A stretch of DNA of 64,000 bases from Scolanthus callimorphus (lineage: Eukaryota; Cnidaria; Anthozoa; Actiniaria; Edwardsiidae): contig CM066914.1 of assembly GCA_033964015.1 (NCBI GenBank), positions 17,315,637 to 17,379,636 of the forward strand, in the 5' to 3' direction. The notes beneath the pieces are model-generated. The model made no database searches. It was given only the letters and a program-made list of their open reading frames with translations, and had not been told where the DNA came from. Both the position numbers and the translations under genes were made by a program. This document shows, piece after piece, positions 22,891 through 34,925 of this stretch. The number at the start of each line of letters is the position of its first letter. Position 1 is the stretch's first letter.

Positions 22891-23715
22891 CATCGAACCC
22901 TTCATCGAATCTCAAAACTCAACAAAGACGAACTTTATATTTTGTTTATAACTGATCCGTGTAAGTCTTCGCACAAAATTTCATCTGATTTATAGAAATA
23001 GCCTCTGCGTTCTCTCATACCATAGTCAATGATGTAAAAACGTCCAGTCATTCTATGAAAAAAAGGGATCAACCTGTCTCTAATTACAACAGAAGGTTTC
23101 TCAACGGTTTCAGGTGCAGGAAGTCCCCCCTTTATAACATACTAAAGTCCTAAGAAATCCTATCTCGGGAACACGTTGAAATTTGTGTTTTTTTAGGTCG
23201 CCTTGGAAATGACTTTTTTCCTGCATGAAAACGAGGCTGCGCATAAAACTTCCTAAAATATACAAGATTTCTTTCGTTTGTGCAAGGAAATGTCCAATGA
23301 TAGCCACAGTTTCATATTAATATTAAGATGCACTTTGTTTATTTTTTATTTTTTCTCTCAAACTGCCGAATATTTCTTGATGATATTGAACATTTGAGCT
23401 TATTAATAGAATGTTGAACTCGCATTTTCTTGTCGCATGCTTTGCCACGCATCTGTCTCAAACAAACTGAATTTATGATATGAACATAAAATAAAGTTGA
23501 TTGAATCTGCTAAGAACGCGACGTGTAGCTACCTGATTGAGTAAACCCCGTCACTGATAAATATTTATTTGCCGCCACCACAGTCATCAATAGAGAGTCA
23601 TTTTACTATACTAAGAACCGCTTGAGAAGAATTGCCTCAGTTACTATATTATCAAGAAAATAAATCCAGGAAAACATACTAAAAACTCACTGACACTGTA
23701 AACTCAACTCTCTAA

Positions 23716-24194
23716 GGGACTGTTCGTTAATTACGTCGCAGGGGGGGCTGGTGGTTTTTTCTGCTTGTAGGTTTTCTGAAAACTTACCCCCGTACAAAAA
23801 AAGTAGTTTCAATTTCTACCCCTTCGTAAAACGGCTATTTGGAATTTTTACCCCCCTCCCCTCGCGCTAATCCAAAGCTAGTATCAGTCTCCTATTTTCC
23901 AAATGGCGTCTAAAGTAAGTACGATTGTTGACAAGGATGTACCGGTAGAACAAGCTCTAGAATGGCAAGAAAAGAGAAGAGAAGTTCAGCAGAAATCATC
24001 CGGATTCAATACAGTGTTCTGCGTTTCACGCAATCGCACTCAATCTCAATCCTAGCCTGTTGAAAATTGAAATGCACCCCCCAAAAGTTTCGCGTGTTCT
24101 AAAAATTTACCCCCAAATGTTTTCGACGTTCTGCAAAATTTACCCCCCCTATAAAACCACCAACCCCCCCTGCGACGTAATTACGAACAGTCCC
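23716..24194. mobile_element. Harbinger-like MITE, GGGACTGTTCG family, TAA duplication
   Basis: The 479-bp element lies between two TAA triplets (23713-23715 and 24195-24197). The ends are GGGACTGTTCGTTAATTACG and CGTAATTACGAACAGTCCC, then TCGCAGGGGGGG / CCCCCCTGCGA. Subterminal blocks are rich in TTACCCCC. The interior contains a 50-codon frame described separately. Confidence 0.85.
23903..24055 (+). CDS. Small ORF inside the GGGACTG element, unknown
   Basis: ATGGCGTCTAAAGTAAGTAC begins a 50-codon frame of hydrophilic, coding-like composition (EQALEWQEKRREVQQK in the middle) ending at TAG. I do not recognise it. It could be the remnant N-terminus of a transposon protein or a captured host exon: AAA|GTAAGT inside it would serve as a donor. 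Confidence 0.2.
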   Translation: MASKVSTIVDKDVPVEQALEWQEKRREVQQKSSGFNTVFCVSRNRTQSQS

Positions 24195-24601
24195 TAAGAA
24201 GCAGTCTTGTCGAGAGTAGAGTACACGGAGTAGCAGTGAGGGTTTCCCCTGCTAAATACTGTATAATGTAGCGGCAAAAAGACACTGAGTGATTTTTCCA
24301 AAATTTACTTCGAGTATTTCAAGGGAATGTATTTTATGTACAAATATCCAATTCTTCGATTTTAAAAGAGAATTTTTAAATAGTAATGAGCATGATTTAT
24401 TTGCTTGTACTCACGCTACGTTAACTGATTACACGAACGAGTTTTGAAGTGGTTCTCGCCAATAATATTGTATATGGTATATCATTATTTCAGGGGAGCA
24501 AACCTAAGATGATTAAGGCAATGTGCTACTTATTGCAAAGTTTTCATATCTGATGATTTGCCGAAAATTGGCAATTAAGTGTTTTGCTCTAGACTGTGAT
24601 C

Positions 24602-24749
24602 GCAAGCCCGTAGCGGGGGGTTCCGGGGGTTTATTATACTTGCTTTTCCTAGCAAATTTTGACTAGCGTTTCTCAACAAAAAATTCATACCACGTTGGTT
24701 TCCCCCCCCCCCCCCCCCCCCCCCATAAAAATCCCATGCTACGGGCCTG
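24602..24749. mobile_element. hAT-like MITE, CAGGCCCGTAGC ends
   Basis: The ends CAAGCCCGTAGCGGGGGG and CATGCTACGGGCCTG are inverted, with a C run of about 23 near the right end. Similar ends occur at 32074-32236 and, more diverged, at 47014-47205. No clear 8-bp duplication was seen. Confidence 0.5.
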
Positions 24750-24796
24750 GGTAGCATTAGCGTGAAAAAGGTTTGGCGTTTTTCCTATTTCATTTC

Positions 24797-24926
24797 ATAG
24801 GCGGCGGAGCCATACATTAAGGGGGTGCTCGAGTACCCCACTTTTCGTGAAATTTTCATACATTTCCTGCATTTACTAATGAGCACCCCACTTTCTAACT
24901 TTCTATGAACCTGCGCCGCCTATGTA
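24797..24926. mobile_element. Small TIR element, CATAGGCGGCG ends
   Basis: CATAGGCGGCGGAGCC and CTGCGCCGCCTATG are inverse ends about 130 bases apart, and GTACCCCACTTTTC / GAGCACCCCACTTTC blocks repeat inside. 24950-26220 otherwise shows no gene. Confidence 0.5.
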
Positions 24927-26224
24927 TTTTTTATGTAATCTCTGTTAAAACAAACTCCTTCTAGTTCGAACATACGGCGCCGCACGTCAAGGATCGCTCA
25001 TTATTCATCGCTGGGTGGGAGTAGGAGGATTTTTAGGGGGATCACTATGTTTTCGCGAGCGAAAGGAAGATCTCTCGAAAGGGGGTTGCTACAACCAGTT
25101 GCAGCAACTTTTAATCATTTACATTTTTCAGAACTGGATAGGATGAAAATTGCAGCGCGCTTAGCGTGCTAAGAATGACAACTAATATGGGTTTTTTAGA
25201 ACTCGCGCCACGAAAGAGTACGATGACTCTGTGCCGCGGAATGTTGTTACAAGATCAAAGTGTAGCTTTTAGGCAGACAAACACAAAAACAAACTCCACT
25301 GAGGAAGTTGAAAGAACCCTTATTATTTGGTAAGCGTGAGTAGTTCAATGTTTAAAGGATTGAGCTGATTTCAGATGACCGTCATGAGTAATTCGCAATT
25401 ACTTTGTAATTACTCCCATACGTTTTGTTTGCGATTGGTTTCACGACAGTCATGTGAAAACCGACAGGGCGGAAATTACCAAAAATAAAATGTCTTACTT
25501 CGCCATATTTCAAATATAAGCTCAAGATACCGTATACAAAGAGTTTCTGTGACCAAAAGCTTAATTCCAATTTTTAAGAAATTTGAAGAATATGACTTTT
25601 AGATATGGTCGAGCAAAGTTTGCATAATTCCTGATCAAAGTAGTAATTCTCCCATAAAATGGCACAGAAACAAAAGTTTAAAGTCTAATATCTCAAACAC
25701 GGATCCTTAGAAAAACGTCATATTTGATATTTTGTTTTCCATCAAATGAGGAGTCTGTAAGGAAAAAATCAAGCTTATATGAGGATTTCTCTTTTTGCTT
25801 AAGGGCGTAAATGTTATTAGAAAACCAATACCAGGTATGACTAGGTCGTCATAACATTAGTCACAGTTTTGCCGTTGTGCTTAAAAATTGACATGAAAAG
25901 AGGCGAGCTGTCTTATTAAGAGGTCTGAGGTTTGCCAACAGCGTCGGAAAGGAGAAGGGTTTAAAACATTTAAGGTAATATTGACACATCTCGCTCCGAG
26001 ACACGAATTCTGTTTGCTTTTGACACTGAGTATAAAAATGCCACGAAGGAAAATGATAAATTGTCATTAGGACCAGACAAGAGAAAATGATTTTCTCTTG
26101 GACCAGAAAAGCATCTTTTCGCCTCATCTGCAGCCGATATATTTTTTGTTGGTCCGAATTGCGGTCAGAATTTACCAGAAATGTTAATTCGTGAAACCGT
26201 CGCTTTGCGGGAGAACTCAAACTT

Positions 26225-27180
26225 TGGCAGGTGACCAAATAGTCCAGTAAATGAATGAAAAGGTTGGACAAAAATGGTAACAAAGGTTTCTCACCAGGAA
26301 CATGTTTAGTAGTGTTCCGTTAGTACACAAGAAAAAGTCCACCCGAATCCTCCAATGGCAACTTCCTTATTTTGAGTTTTGAAAATTCCTCATTGTAGCG
26401 CTATTGTTACCGCCATTGTTATTCATGAGTTTGCCGGCACTTGAGCCTTCCAAACCAGAAGATATTCTATAGTGTGTATATCAAAAATACTTCCATATTC
26501 TCTGCCACAGGGGCCATGGTATGATTCACAGACTTGATTTATAAATCGCTAGCCACGTCACAAATAAATACCTAGGTTTTTGGCATTTAGTTTCGATTTT
26601 TTACGCGATTTCACGCTTTCAATATAGACTTCGTACGGGATTTGAAAATATGAGTTCCGTAAATACCAGAAAATGTCTTTTGAAGCAATTTTTATTGCCA
26701 AGGAGTTACTAAATAAAGTGAAATGATCGATCTTGGAAGTCAGAAACATTCAGAGATTAGCCGGCCGGCGCTACACTCTATAAATTCATCATTCTCAGAA
26801 ACAGTGGAAAAATAGTTAAGTGCTGCGAACAACAAAGATTAAAACAGCTGCCAAAAAAACTCGGTAATTTTTACTTTTCGCATGATCTGATTTTTGCTGA
26901 TTTTCTTCCTGAGATACTAGAGAGTGTCAGGACAATATTAAGAAGAAAAACCTTTTGTTTCATTTTGAGCTCTTTTTCGGCCTAACATGACTGGACTATT
27001 AGATTTCATGAAAATGAGGAATTTTCAAAACTCAAAAAAGGAAGTTGCCATGGGAGGATTCGGGGTAGACTTTTTTTTGTGTACTAACGGGCCACTAGTA
27101 AACATGTTCCTGGTGAGAAACCTTTGTTACCATTTTTGTCCAACCTTTAGTAAAATATTTTTTCATTTACTGGACTAAAA
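26225..27180. repeat. Foldback element with about 170-bp arms
   Basis: AAGGTTGGACAAAAATGGTA and ACAAAGGTTTCTCACCAGGA (26260-26305) are mirrored at about 27110-27155, and TGGCAACTTCC / GGAAGTTGCCA continue the match inward. The minus-strand frame 25861-26283 overlaps the left arm and matches no known family. Confidence 0.7.
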
Positions 27181-27873
27181 CACAAAGGCGCCGACGAGCT
27201 GCCTTTTTGGCAAAGTTTTTTTTAGGAACACACAATTTTCTGTCAATTAAATAAAAACCCAAGAAGACACAAATAAATTGCAAAGCAATCTTTGGAGCAA
27301 GCAGGGGTCGCACTTATACACATGTAGTGTTTAGAACCGTGTGCGGGATTTTTGATTTTCTTCTCCGAATTGATTTTATAGTAATTTTCCAGTAAAAAAA
27401 AACATAAAAAAATACGAAGAAATTATTTTGCAAATCACACGGCTGTTTAAAACATTTATGTGATAGTTAAAATATGAGCGGTAGACCTTGATGGGCATTT
27501 AAAACCCATAAAAGTCGGACGCGAATATTTAACTGACTTATCATATTCTAACTTCTGTACTTATATTAAATTGCATTGCAAATGAAAGAATTTCCGGTTG
27601 CACAAAAAACGCCAATCATTTTGTAGCAAGCATGGGCAGAAAGTATGAGGTAATTCGAAGAAGAAGGTAATTCGCAGAATTATGAAAATCGCAGTAATTT
27701 TAGCATTTTTCTTTCCCCAAAATTCGTCTTTGCGGGACTCATAAGTGCCCTAAGTCCTTGTGCAGACTGACGCGAGCAAAGCAAGGATCAACAAAAAGAT
27801 TTATTATCAGGAAACTGATAACTATTTTGATTTTTTTTTGTATAACAACGCATTATCGGTCTAGTCAGACTAA

Positions 27874-28636
27874 GGCTGCATTCATTATGTATACTACAGG
27901 GGGGGGAGGCAGAGGATTTGTTTTGACAATGCAAAATTTCAGATCCCCCAAGGCACAACATATTTTTTACGAATCCCCCCTCTTGGTCAAAAGAAAAAAA
28001 CATCCCCCCCCCGGACATTTTTTCAATTTGTCGAGGTAGGGTCGCGTCAATAACATTTTTTGAAAAGATGCAGAACAAGGCTCAATGATAAAAAAATACA
28101 AAGCGTAAAAATGCAAATAAAATCCTAGGTGGCTGTACTCTTTTGTGTGTATTGACTTTCTACCAAGTGATCTGGTGCGCTTCTCGATTGGAACCTTACT
28201 ACATAGACTGAGTATCATTTATTTTGTATTTGATTGTTTGGTTTGCTTTCCGTTGTGCGTGCGAAGCGCGCCGCAATTTTGACAATGAAGCTACGAGACT
28301 ATTAATCAAAAGGCGTTTTTGTCTGGCAGACAAAGTCACTGAAGAGGACCTCGAGGATTGTAGTCGTAAAACAAGGTCTTATACGATTTTTTAAGTTTAT
28401 AATTCTTTATGCGCGCGAAGCGCACAGCTTTTTTTTCAACATATGAGTTAGTATATCAGGAGGTTAAAACTCGGTGTTCAACAATTGAGCCTTCCTTCAT
28501 TTACTATCAAACTGCACAACCTTGTCTTAAATATATAAAATACCTCAACAAAAATATGCATCCCCCCTTGATCCCCCCTCAAAATCCTCTGCCCCCCCCC
28601 CCCCCCCCCCCTGTAGTATATACAATGAATGCAGCC
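27874..28636. mobile_element. Harbinger-like element, GGCTGCATTC family, copy 1
   Basis: The 763-bp element is flanked by TAA (27871-27873 and 28637-28639). The ends are GGCTGCATTCATTATGTATA and its near-inverse TATACAATGAATGCAGCC, each followed inward by CTACAGG plus a G run. The interior with GCGCGCAATTTTGACA-like and TTTTGTCTGGCAGACAAA blocks is shared, in the opposite orientation, with 39552-40605. No transposase frame is visible. Confidence 0.85.
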
Positions 28637-29608
28637 TAAAGTCAGTGGAGATGCGCTTTTATCCGCTCACTTTAAATCCCGGGAACAGAAATAGGATATG
28701 TTTAACGGTTTTAACAAAGAATACGGTGAGAATAAATTAGTTATCGAAAGACAGCAAAGCTCTTATTACTCTCTTATTATTAATGGTGCCGACTGTTTAC
28801 GGTAAGCTCAAGAAAGCCTTAAAACCTTTAGTGGATGATGACGCCGCTCAAAAGTGTAAACATAAACTTCAAACTCACTATTCGTCAAACACAAAAGCAG
28901 TCCTGGTATGCTTTATTCTTTTTTCTTACTTTATTCCTTAAAATCCCCATAAAGCTGTTTCTTTCATCTTTAGAAACATGTTATTTCAGATGACTGCATG
29001 TCGTTACGTAACTCTGCAATTACTCCTGTACGTTTTATTTAGAATTGATGTGCACTTTGCGATTGATTGTTGAATGAAAACTCAACCGCCTATGAATTCT
29101 TGCCTGCTCTCACCTCTTCGCCCCCACTTCTGACTAGAGTTTCCGACTAATCTCCCCTTCCTTTCCACATCTGACACCATTTTCGTCTAGTGAGTTCTCT
29201 CCTGGTCCTGCCTTTTCGTGCCCTTGATTGTTGGCAGATTTTCTATGCTTGCCGAGTTTTGGTCCAATAACAGAGGGCTATTGGCTTCACTATAGTCAAG
29301 TACCTTCTTTCGTATTGGAATCGAGACGTACTCAAAAGTTTATTTGAAGAATGACCAAAATATTTTTATTCCTGGAATTTTAGCGCGCGTTACGTTTCGT
29401 ACAGTAACCGAGGGGTTACAGTGTAAATCATTACCTATTTCAGAAAAGGTTGCGCCATCGCAATGGTCTGTGTAGCGCGCGGGGCGTCATGTGAGAAGCT
29501 AAGAAGGACGATGAACTTCTCGTGTGGCAACACTGCAAAAATATATTTGAATGCATTTTTCATTCTACTGAATCCAGTGAAGAACACCATAGTCAGATCA
29601 TTCTCGTA

Positions 29609-29785
29609 CCCAGAGCTCCCCGGCTCGTCACCTCGCAGGGGAGGCTCTGGTGACTTCCATTTGAGGACCTTTGCTGATTGGCTGGCTTTGTTCGAGCATG
29701 CTCTTTCTCTCCACGGCTCTGTATCAAATCTCGCGCATGCGTCAGTGGCTGTCACCAGCTGTCACCTGTCTGGTGACAACACTGA
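29609..29785. repeat. Dispersed repeat, GCATGCGTCA family, copy 2
   Basis: It contains CCCGGCTCGTCACCTCGCAG, GGGAGGCTCTGGTGAC and CTCGCGCATGCGTCAGTGGC in the same order as at 7936 and 48461. A plus-strand frame across it is an artefact of the repeat. Confidence 0.7.
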
Positions 29786-29867
29786 CGCATGCGTATGAGG
29801 AAATGACCTATAGAGGTTTTGTACGGGCCACGTGACCGCTATTGTTTTGTTATATGCTGCCATCTTA

Positions 29868-30138
29868 AGCGGTCAAAACATTTGTACTCGACCGGAACCC
29901 GATTTTATCACGGGAGGTGGTAGGTCCCGGGTTGTACCACCCCACCCCACCCCCACCCCCGGCCTATTTTTCAATGCCCATTTTGTCCGTGCTCAAGTAA
30001 GGGATGTTGGATGTTATTGTATGGATGTGATGCTCTCGCTATAAAGAAGACGGTGCTGAGCCTATCTTTTGTATTCATTTATTATTTTATGCGGATATTC
30101 GCAGTTAAAAATGGGCATTTCCCTAAAAGAAAGTTACC

Positions 30139-30170
<32 letters not shown>

Positions 30171-30216
30171 TACCTCGGGTCCTGGTCGAGTACAGATGTT
30201 TTGACCACTTTCCTTA
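29868..30216. mobile_element. TIR element with possible TTAA duplication
   Basis: GGTCAAAACATTTGTACTCG on the left and CGAGTACAGATGTTTTGACC on the right are inverted, and a 31-C run lies in the right half. TTAA precedes the left end and follows the right end (a few bases out), which would fit a piggyBac/Kolobok-type target if the left terminus lost bases. Confidence 0.5.
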
Positions 30217-30699
30217 AAACGAGTCACTGAGAGCTCAAAACAACATTAACAGTAAAAAGCTCAAAATAATACTTCGATCCTTACTCTTTTAAATCTAGCC
30301 TTTCTGTCAGAATTTGTCGAAAGTGTCGAAAAATCGTACAAGTCGAAGGCTTAATTAGGTTGAAATGACGGAATGTCATTTACGATATGTTACTTTAAAT
30401 CGACGATTGCCCTGGGCCTTAATCCAGAAGGGCCAGAAGATTAGGCCTTATCTTATCGCGGTTTTGGCTCCATTTTGACGATCGAGTAGGCAAGCCGTGC
30501 AAACTCCACAGAAATACGATATCGATAAAATATGAATCGAGTAGCGTTTATAGTTGGTGCCTGAAACAGTTTATCTGGACAATTACGGGAGGTTATAGCT
30601 ACTAAGCAAGTAAGTGTTTTTATTTAGTCACGGTTGTTTATCAGTGATTATCACTGGTTTTCATAAAAGCCGTGATATGAATAAAACAAGCTTACAAGT

Positions 30700-31065
30700 A
30701 TTGTATAGTACAAGTTAAAAATCTGAATATTATAAATATATATGTAATCTAAATCTTATCAATGCACTAAGCGGTCTAAGCGAGTGACTCAAAGAAACAG
30801 GGAGTTTTAACTAACCCTGTTTTAAAAGAATGCAGGGACGCACTATTGCGCAACTGTTCAGGTAGTGCGTTCCAAACAAAAGCTCCCCTGTAACTAACAT
30901 TCTGTTTTTTGCCATAATTTGTTTTTGGGAGGGGTAGCTGGAATGTGGAGTTGCTGTCCCTCAAAGTATAATGTGCGCTTACGCGCGAAAATTTGAGCAG
31001 TTATATGTTACTGATGTCTGTTCCGGCATCGATGCGTAAAAGCCTGTCAAAAATACAGGGTACAT
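30700..31065 (-). pseudogene. Non-LTR retrotransposon RT, C-terminal fragment
   Basis: The minus strand reads LRDSNSTFQLPLPKTNYGKK, then YRGAFVWNALPEQLRNSASL. This is the usual extreme C-terminus of CR1/L2-type reverse transcriptases, as in FSYSGAVLWNKLPPNLRET of the 43908-45766 element. An in-frame stop lies just upstream (near 30980). It is a 5'-truncated, decayed copy. Confidence 0.75.
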
Positions 31066-33511
31066 AAAAAAAATTATAAAAAAATACAACATTCTCGTTT
31101 TATAGAAAGCGTACGAACTTAGTAGATGTATTTATTATCCGTACCTTACCCTGAGGGGTGAGCGATATGTTATCTACGAGTTGACATCAACGTGCAACCA
31201 CAATACCGCAGTCGCACCATTACGGTAATTGCAAACATTGTTTTGTTTGCAACATTTCCACTTTCTTTTATGAAATTGCCTTTCATTTCAAAGTTAGTCC
31301 CATTTTCACTGAAAGGAAAACACACTAAAGATTTGCCCCGGAGACATGCGTGGTGATACTAGACTAAGCATAATCGCATAATGGTTTTTGTCTAATCTTG
31401 TCAGACACCCGCCGCCGCAGGACATCTAGACCACTTTGCAGATCTTAAAGATGATTGGATCTTACATTAACATCTTCAGAAACTACAAATATTTCTTGTC
31501 AGTCCTTATTGCAGTCATAAACACCACCATGTTCTCTTCCGTTGCCACTTCTATTCTGCATCGTCTGAAGTCGGTGTGGATGTCACATCAGTAACGGTAA
31601 GCTCATTTTCAATGTTTCCTTTTTCTACTACATTAGAATCTTAGAATAAGGGGACAGCGTTTCTTGCCTTACATCTCGAGAGGTGGATAATTGTTTAGCG
31701 TCTAATAAACCTCACCTCTGCAGTTTAAAGCAAGTTAAATATGAATAAACCTTACTTTCGGTCCAGTAAAGCGAAAACAGTGTGACCATCTTTGCGCTGC
31801 GTGCTAATGCTTTATGATTGGCCGACCCAGTGGGCGAGTCCGGGCGCCGGTATTTGGCCAACCAATCCGAAACGACCAATCTGCAGCGTAAAGAGGACAG
31901 TACTGTTTTCCCTTTACCAGTATGGTTTACCAGCACAGCAAAGGTTTATTTATCTTTTACTTTTTACCTGATTTAAACTTTAGAGATGCGCCCCTGTGGC
32001 TCGGGTAGCACGAAGACTGTGATAACACCCACTTTCGTAGCATGCAAACAAGAAACAAACTAATCACTTGAACAGGCCCGTAGCCAGCATGATGCGAGCG
32101 AGGCACTTGCCTTGGTAGAAATGTCAAAATTTCCAATATTGTTTTTTAAAGAACCAGATCCAAATGGAAAATGAAATTTAAACCAGCCTTAACCTCACTC
32201 TGCCTCGGTAACGATTTTTTTCTGGCTACGAGCCTTTCATTGAAGGTTAAGATGTCAGGAAAACATGATAACGTTAAATATTTGCTTACTCTTCTGAAAA
32301 AGGCGAGCAATAATATAAGGTGAAATTTGACTGTCGAAAATAGCCTTAGAAAAGAAGTCAGCAAAACATGTTTTTGTTCATGTCTTGCTTAGCTCCCATT
32401 TTTCCCTTCATATGTAATGTTTTTAATCTAGTAAGGACCTCTTTGAAAAACACTTATGTGATAGAGTTTATTAAAAAAATTGTATTACTTTTTATCATTA
32501 CTTTTACAATACATAAACTACAAAATACCTAGAAAGTGCAGTCGAAAGAACTAAATTTCCAAAGTACCTCTGAGGATGGATTGTGCTTGCAACGACCGAT
32601 TGGCAGTGTTCTTGTAGTTTTCGCGAGAGAGCTCTCTGTCTCAGTGTCTCATTCTCCTTCTTTCCAGCAAATTGCCAGCTGTGACTGCTGATGAATAATT
32701 TTCATCTCGGAGTTATTTTGGGCAAATAGGATTACAAATGCTCTTCAATTTGAACCTAAACCCTCCGTGAGACTAAAATGATACGATATCTTGCTCACTG
32801 CAGGTCCAATTGTGTCCAACTCCCTTGGATTATCCCCTTTTTTCCGCACTTTTTCGAAGTAAATGCTTACAAACTTTCGAGAGCTGTCAAAATCGACAAC
32901 GTGTTATGCAAATTACTTATGCACACAACGTTTTTTTTTTTGTTTTCCTGACTTAAATTGAACAGGTTGCCTCGCTGGTATACTAAAACACTTATTCTAT
33001 TTTAATTTCGGTGGATAATCAATAATGGCTCTAGAATAAGTGTTAAATATTCCGAGTTGGATTAAGTAAACAGAGCGCTCGTTTTTCATCACTGGTATAT
33101 GATAGATGCTGTGAAACATGTATCATTAAGCGGTTTAGGAAAGCCCTTTTCCAACATTTCAATAATCTGTTACGCCAGTTTCTTATTTTGTGAAATAAAT
33201 TATTTACTAGCCTCCCCTATTATAAAGACAATTGGAATGGAATAAATGGGCTGTTTGGGAAATAAACCATTTTTAGTGCTGGCTTTTAAGGGTGATTATT
33301 AAATATTTAAAATGCTTGGTTTAATTTTCTTGATACATAGTGTATGTTAGAAATTGTTCGATTGTCTGGGAGTTCAGGGAAGTTGGTTTCACCAGTAGTC
33401 TAGTATGGGGCAGAAAGCCTATTGTTCGAGCGTCAGATTACTCACAACGAGATAATGAGATGCGATGAAAACATTTCTCGCATGCTTGAGAGCGCCCGCC
33501 GCTGCATAAAG
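31066..33511. other. Gene-poor stretch with MITE remnants
   Basis: No gene was recognised. 31740-31935 has weak inverted ends (CAGTAAAGCGAAAACAGT / ACTGTTTTCCCTTTACCAG). 32074-32236 has CAGGCCCGTAGCCAGCATGA / TCTGGCTACGAGCCTT ends like the 24602 element. Confidence 0.35.
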
Positions 33512-33646
33512 GCTGGTTTCCATATAGTCGTATCTGTCTCATCAGTCAACCGTGAAACAAAAAAATAATACCGATTTCCATTGTTTCACGGTCGACTGAT
33601 GAGACAGATACGACAGATACGACTACCTATATGGAAACCAGCTACG
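33512..33646. mobile_element. Hairpin MITE, GGCTGGTTTCCATATAG ends
   Basis: Arms of about 45 bases: GCTGGTTTCCATATAGTCGT and ACTACCTATATGGAAACCAG, continuing through TCTGTCTCATCAGTC and CCGTGAAACA with their inverses. The right arm has an extra ACAGATACG duplication. Confidence 0.75.
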
Positions 33647-33649
33647 CTC

Positions 33650-34925
33650 GGATAAACCTCAGGCGATGTCTGTTTTTAAAACTCGGCAATGAATTTTCTT
33701 TCGGGGACTTGAATTTTCCTAGTAGAAGCCACCAATTGTTGTAGGATTCCCAAGTGGTTTCTAGGAGGCGGAGCTTGGGGTCTATCAGTGCCGCGGGAGA
33801 TACAATTCCTAATTAATATTCTAATTTTGAGCAATGGCTTAGTAACTGCAAGGCTACGAAATTTCATGCCCAATTTCCTAGCAAAAATACTTAAACATAT
33901 AGAACATAGAACAAATTCCACCCTTTAGTTTTATCAAAATGTTAAGTATCTGAGCAAACAACGCCGCGAATTCGTGGTTTGTGCAAAATCCCCATATTTT
34001 TAAGCCGAATTTACCCAAACTTCAAACCCAAAACCCTAGTTGAAAAACACAAGTAAACAGGTCTTCAAAAGCTAAATACACAGTCTCATCTTTGATTAAG
34101 CATTTTCACCCTTTAGATTTTTTCATTGACAATTGAGTACGGGCCGTACTGAAAGGATAAGTTACGCCAGGGAGTTGTTACGCGCATAGCCTGGTTTACG
34201 CCATTTTTCTTTGTAATTGACCGGAGGCAACAGAGGGCAGGGCGAATTTGAATCAAGCCCGCCAGACCGTGTCACGTGACAACAAAATGTCGCTCCATTC
34301 TGCCCCCCTACGATCAAAAAAGGCTGAACCTAGAAGTAATTGCATCTTTTTACCGAAATCAAATCCTTAAACTATTTGGAGCAACGTACTAAACGCCCTG
34401 AAATCACGCGGAGTGGAATGACGCTTATCATTTCCTAATTTCTATTACGGTTCGGATCGATTACCTTTGATGTGGTGATAAAACTGGGTGGTGTACCAAT
34501 GAAACAAACCTACGGTGAGACAAACTCTATAGCTTATCCACTCGTTCCAAATGTAATAACAAAATATGACTGTACTTACCTTTTCATCTCAACCGTAGTT
34601 TCTGGGAATTTTTGTAAGACCCCTGGCTTCACTGAACAAAAACAAAACAGACGTGTGGCGACGGAAACCCGGCGATTGCACTGTGCGAAACGGTGCAAGA
34701 ATTTGATTGGCTTATAAGGGTTGAGTCGTCATAGTCTCCCTCTGGCGTAACAGCAAAGCAATAATAATTACGCGATTTGAAATCGCAGATCGAGCTGTGC
34801 AAAGATTTGAGCTGCAATTATGCGATGTTTTTAACAGTTTGTTCCTAACGATTTTAGGTTGTGTTGCATCGTATTGGTTCTATATGCGTGTACATCACCA
34901 GTGCAAACAGTAAACACTGCATTAC
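33650..34925. other. Sequence upstream of the GPCR, no feature recognised
   Basis: No coding exon, TATA box or repeat stands out to me in the 1.3 kb before the GPCR start. A 5' untranslated exon cannot be excluded. Confidence 0.3.

Noticed and set aside
25861..26283. 140-codon minus-strand open frame
   Set aside because: Overlaps a foldback arm and has no recognisable domain.
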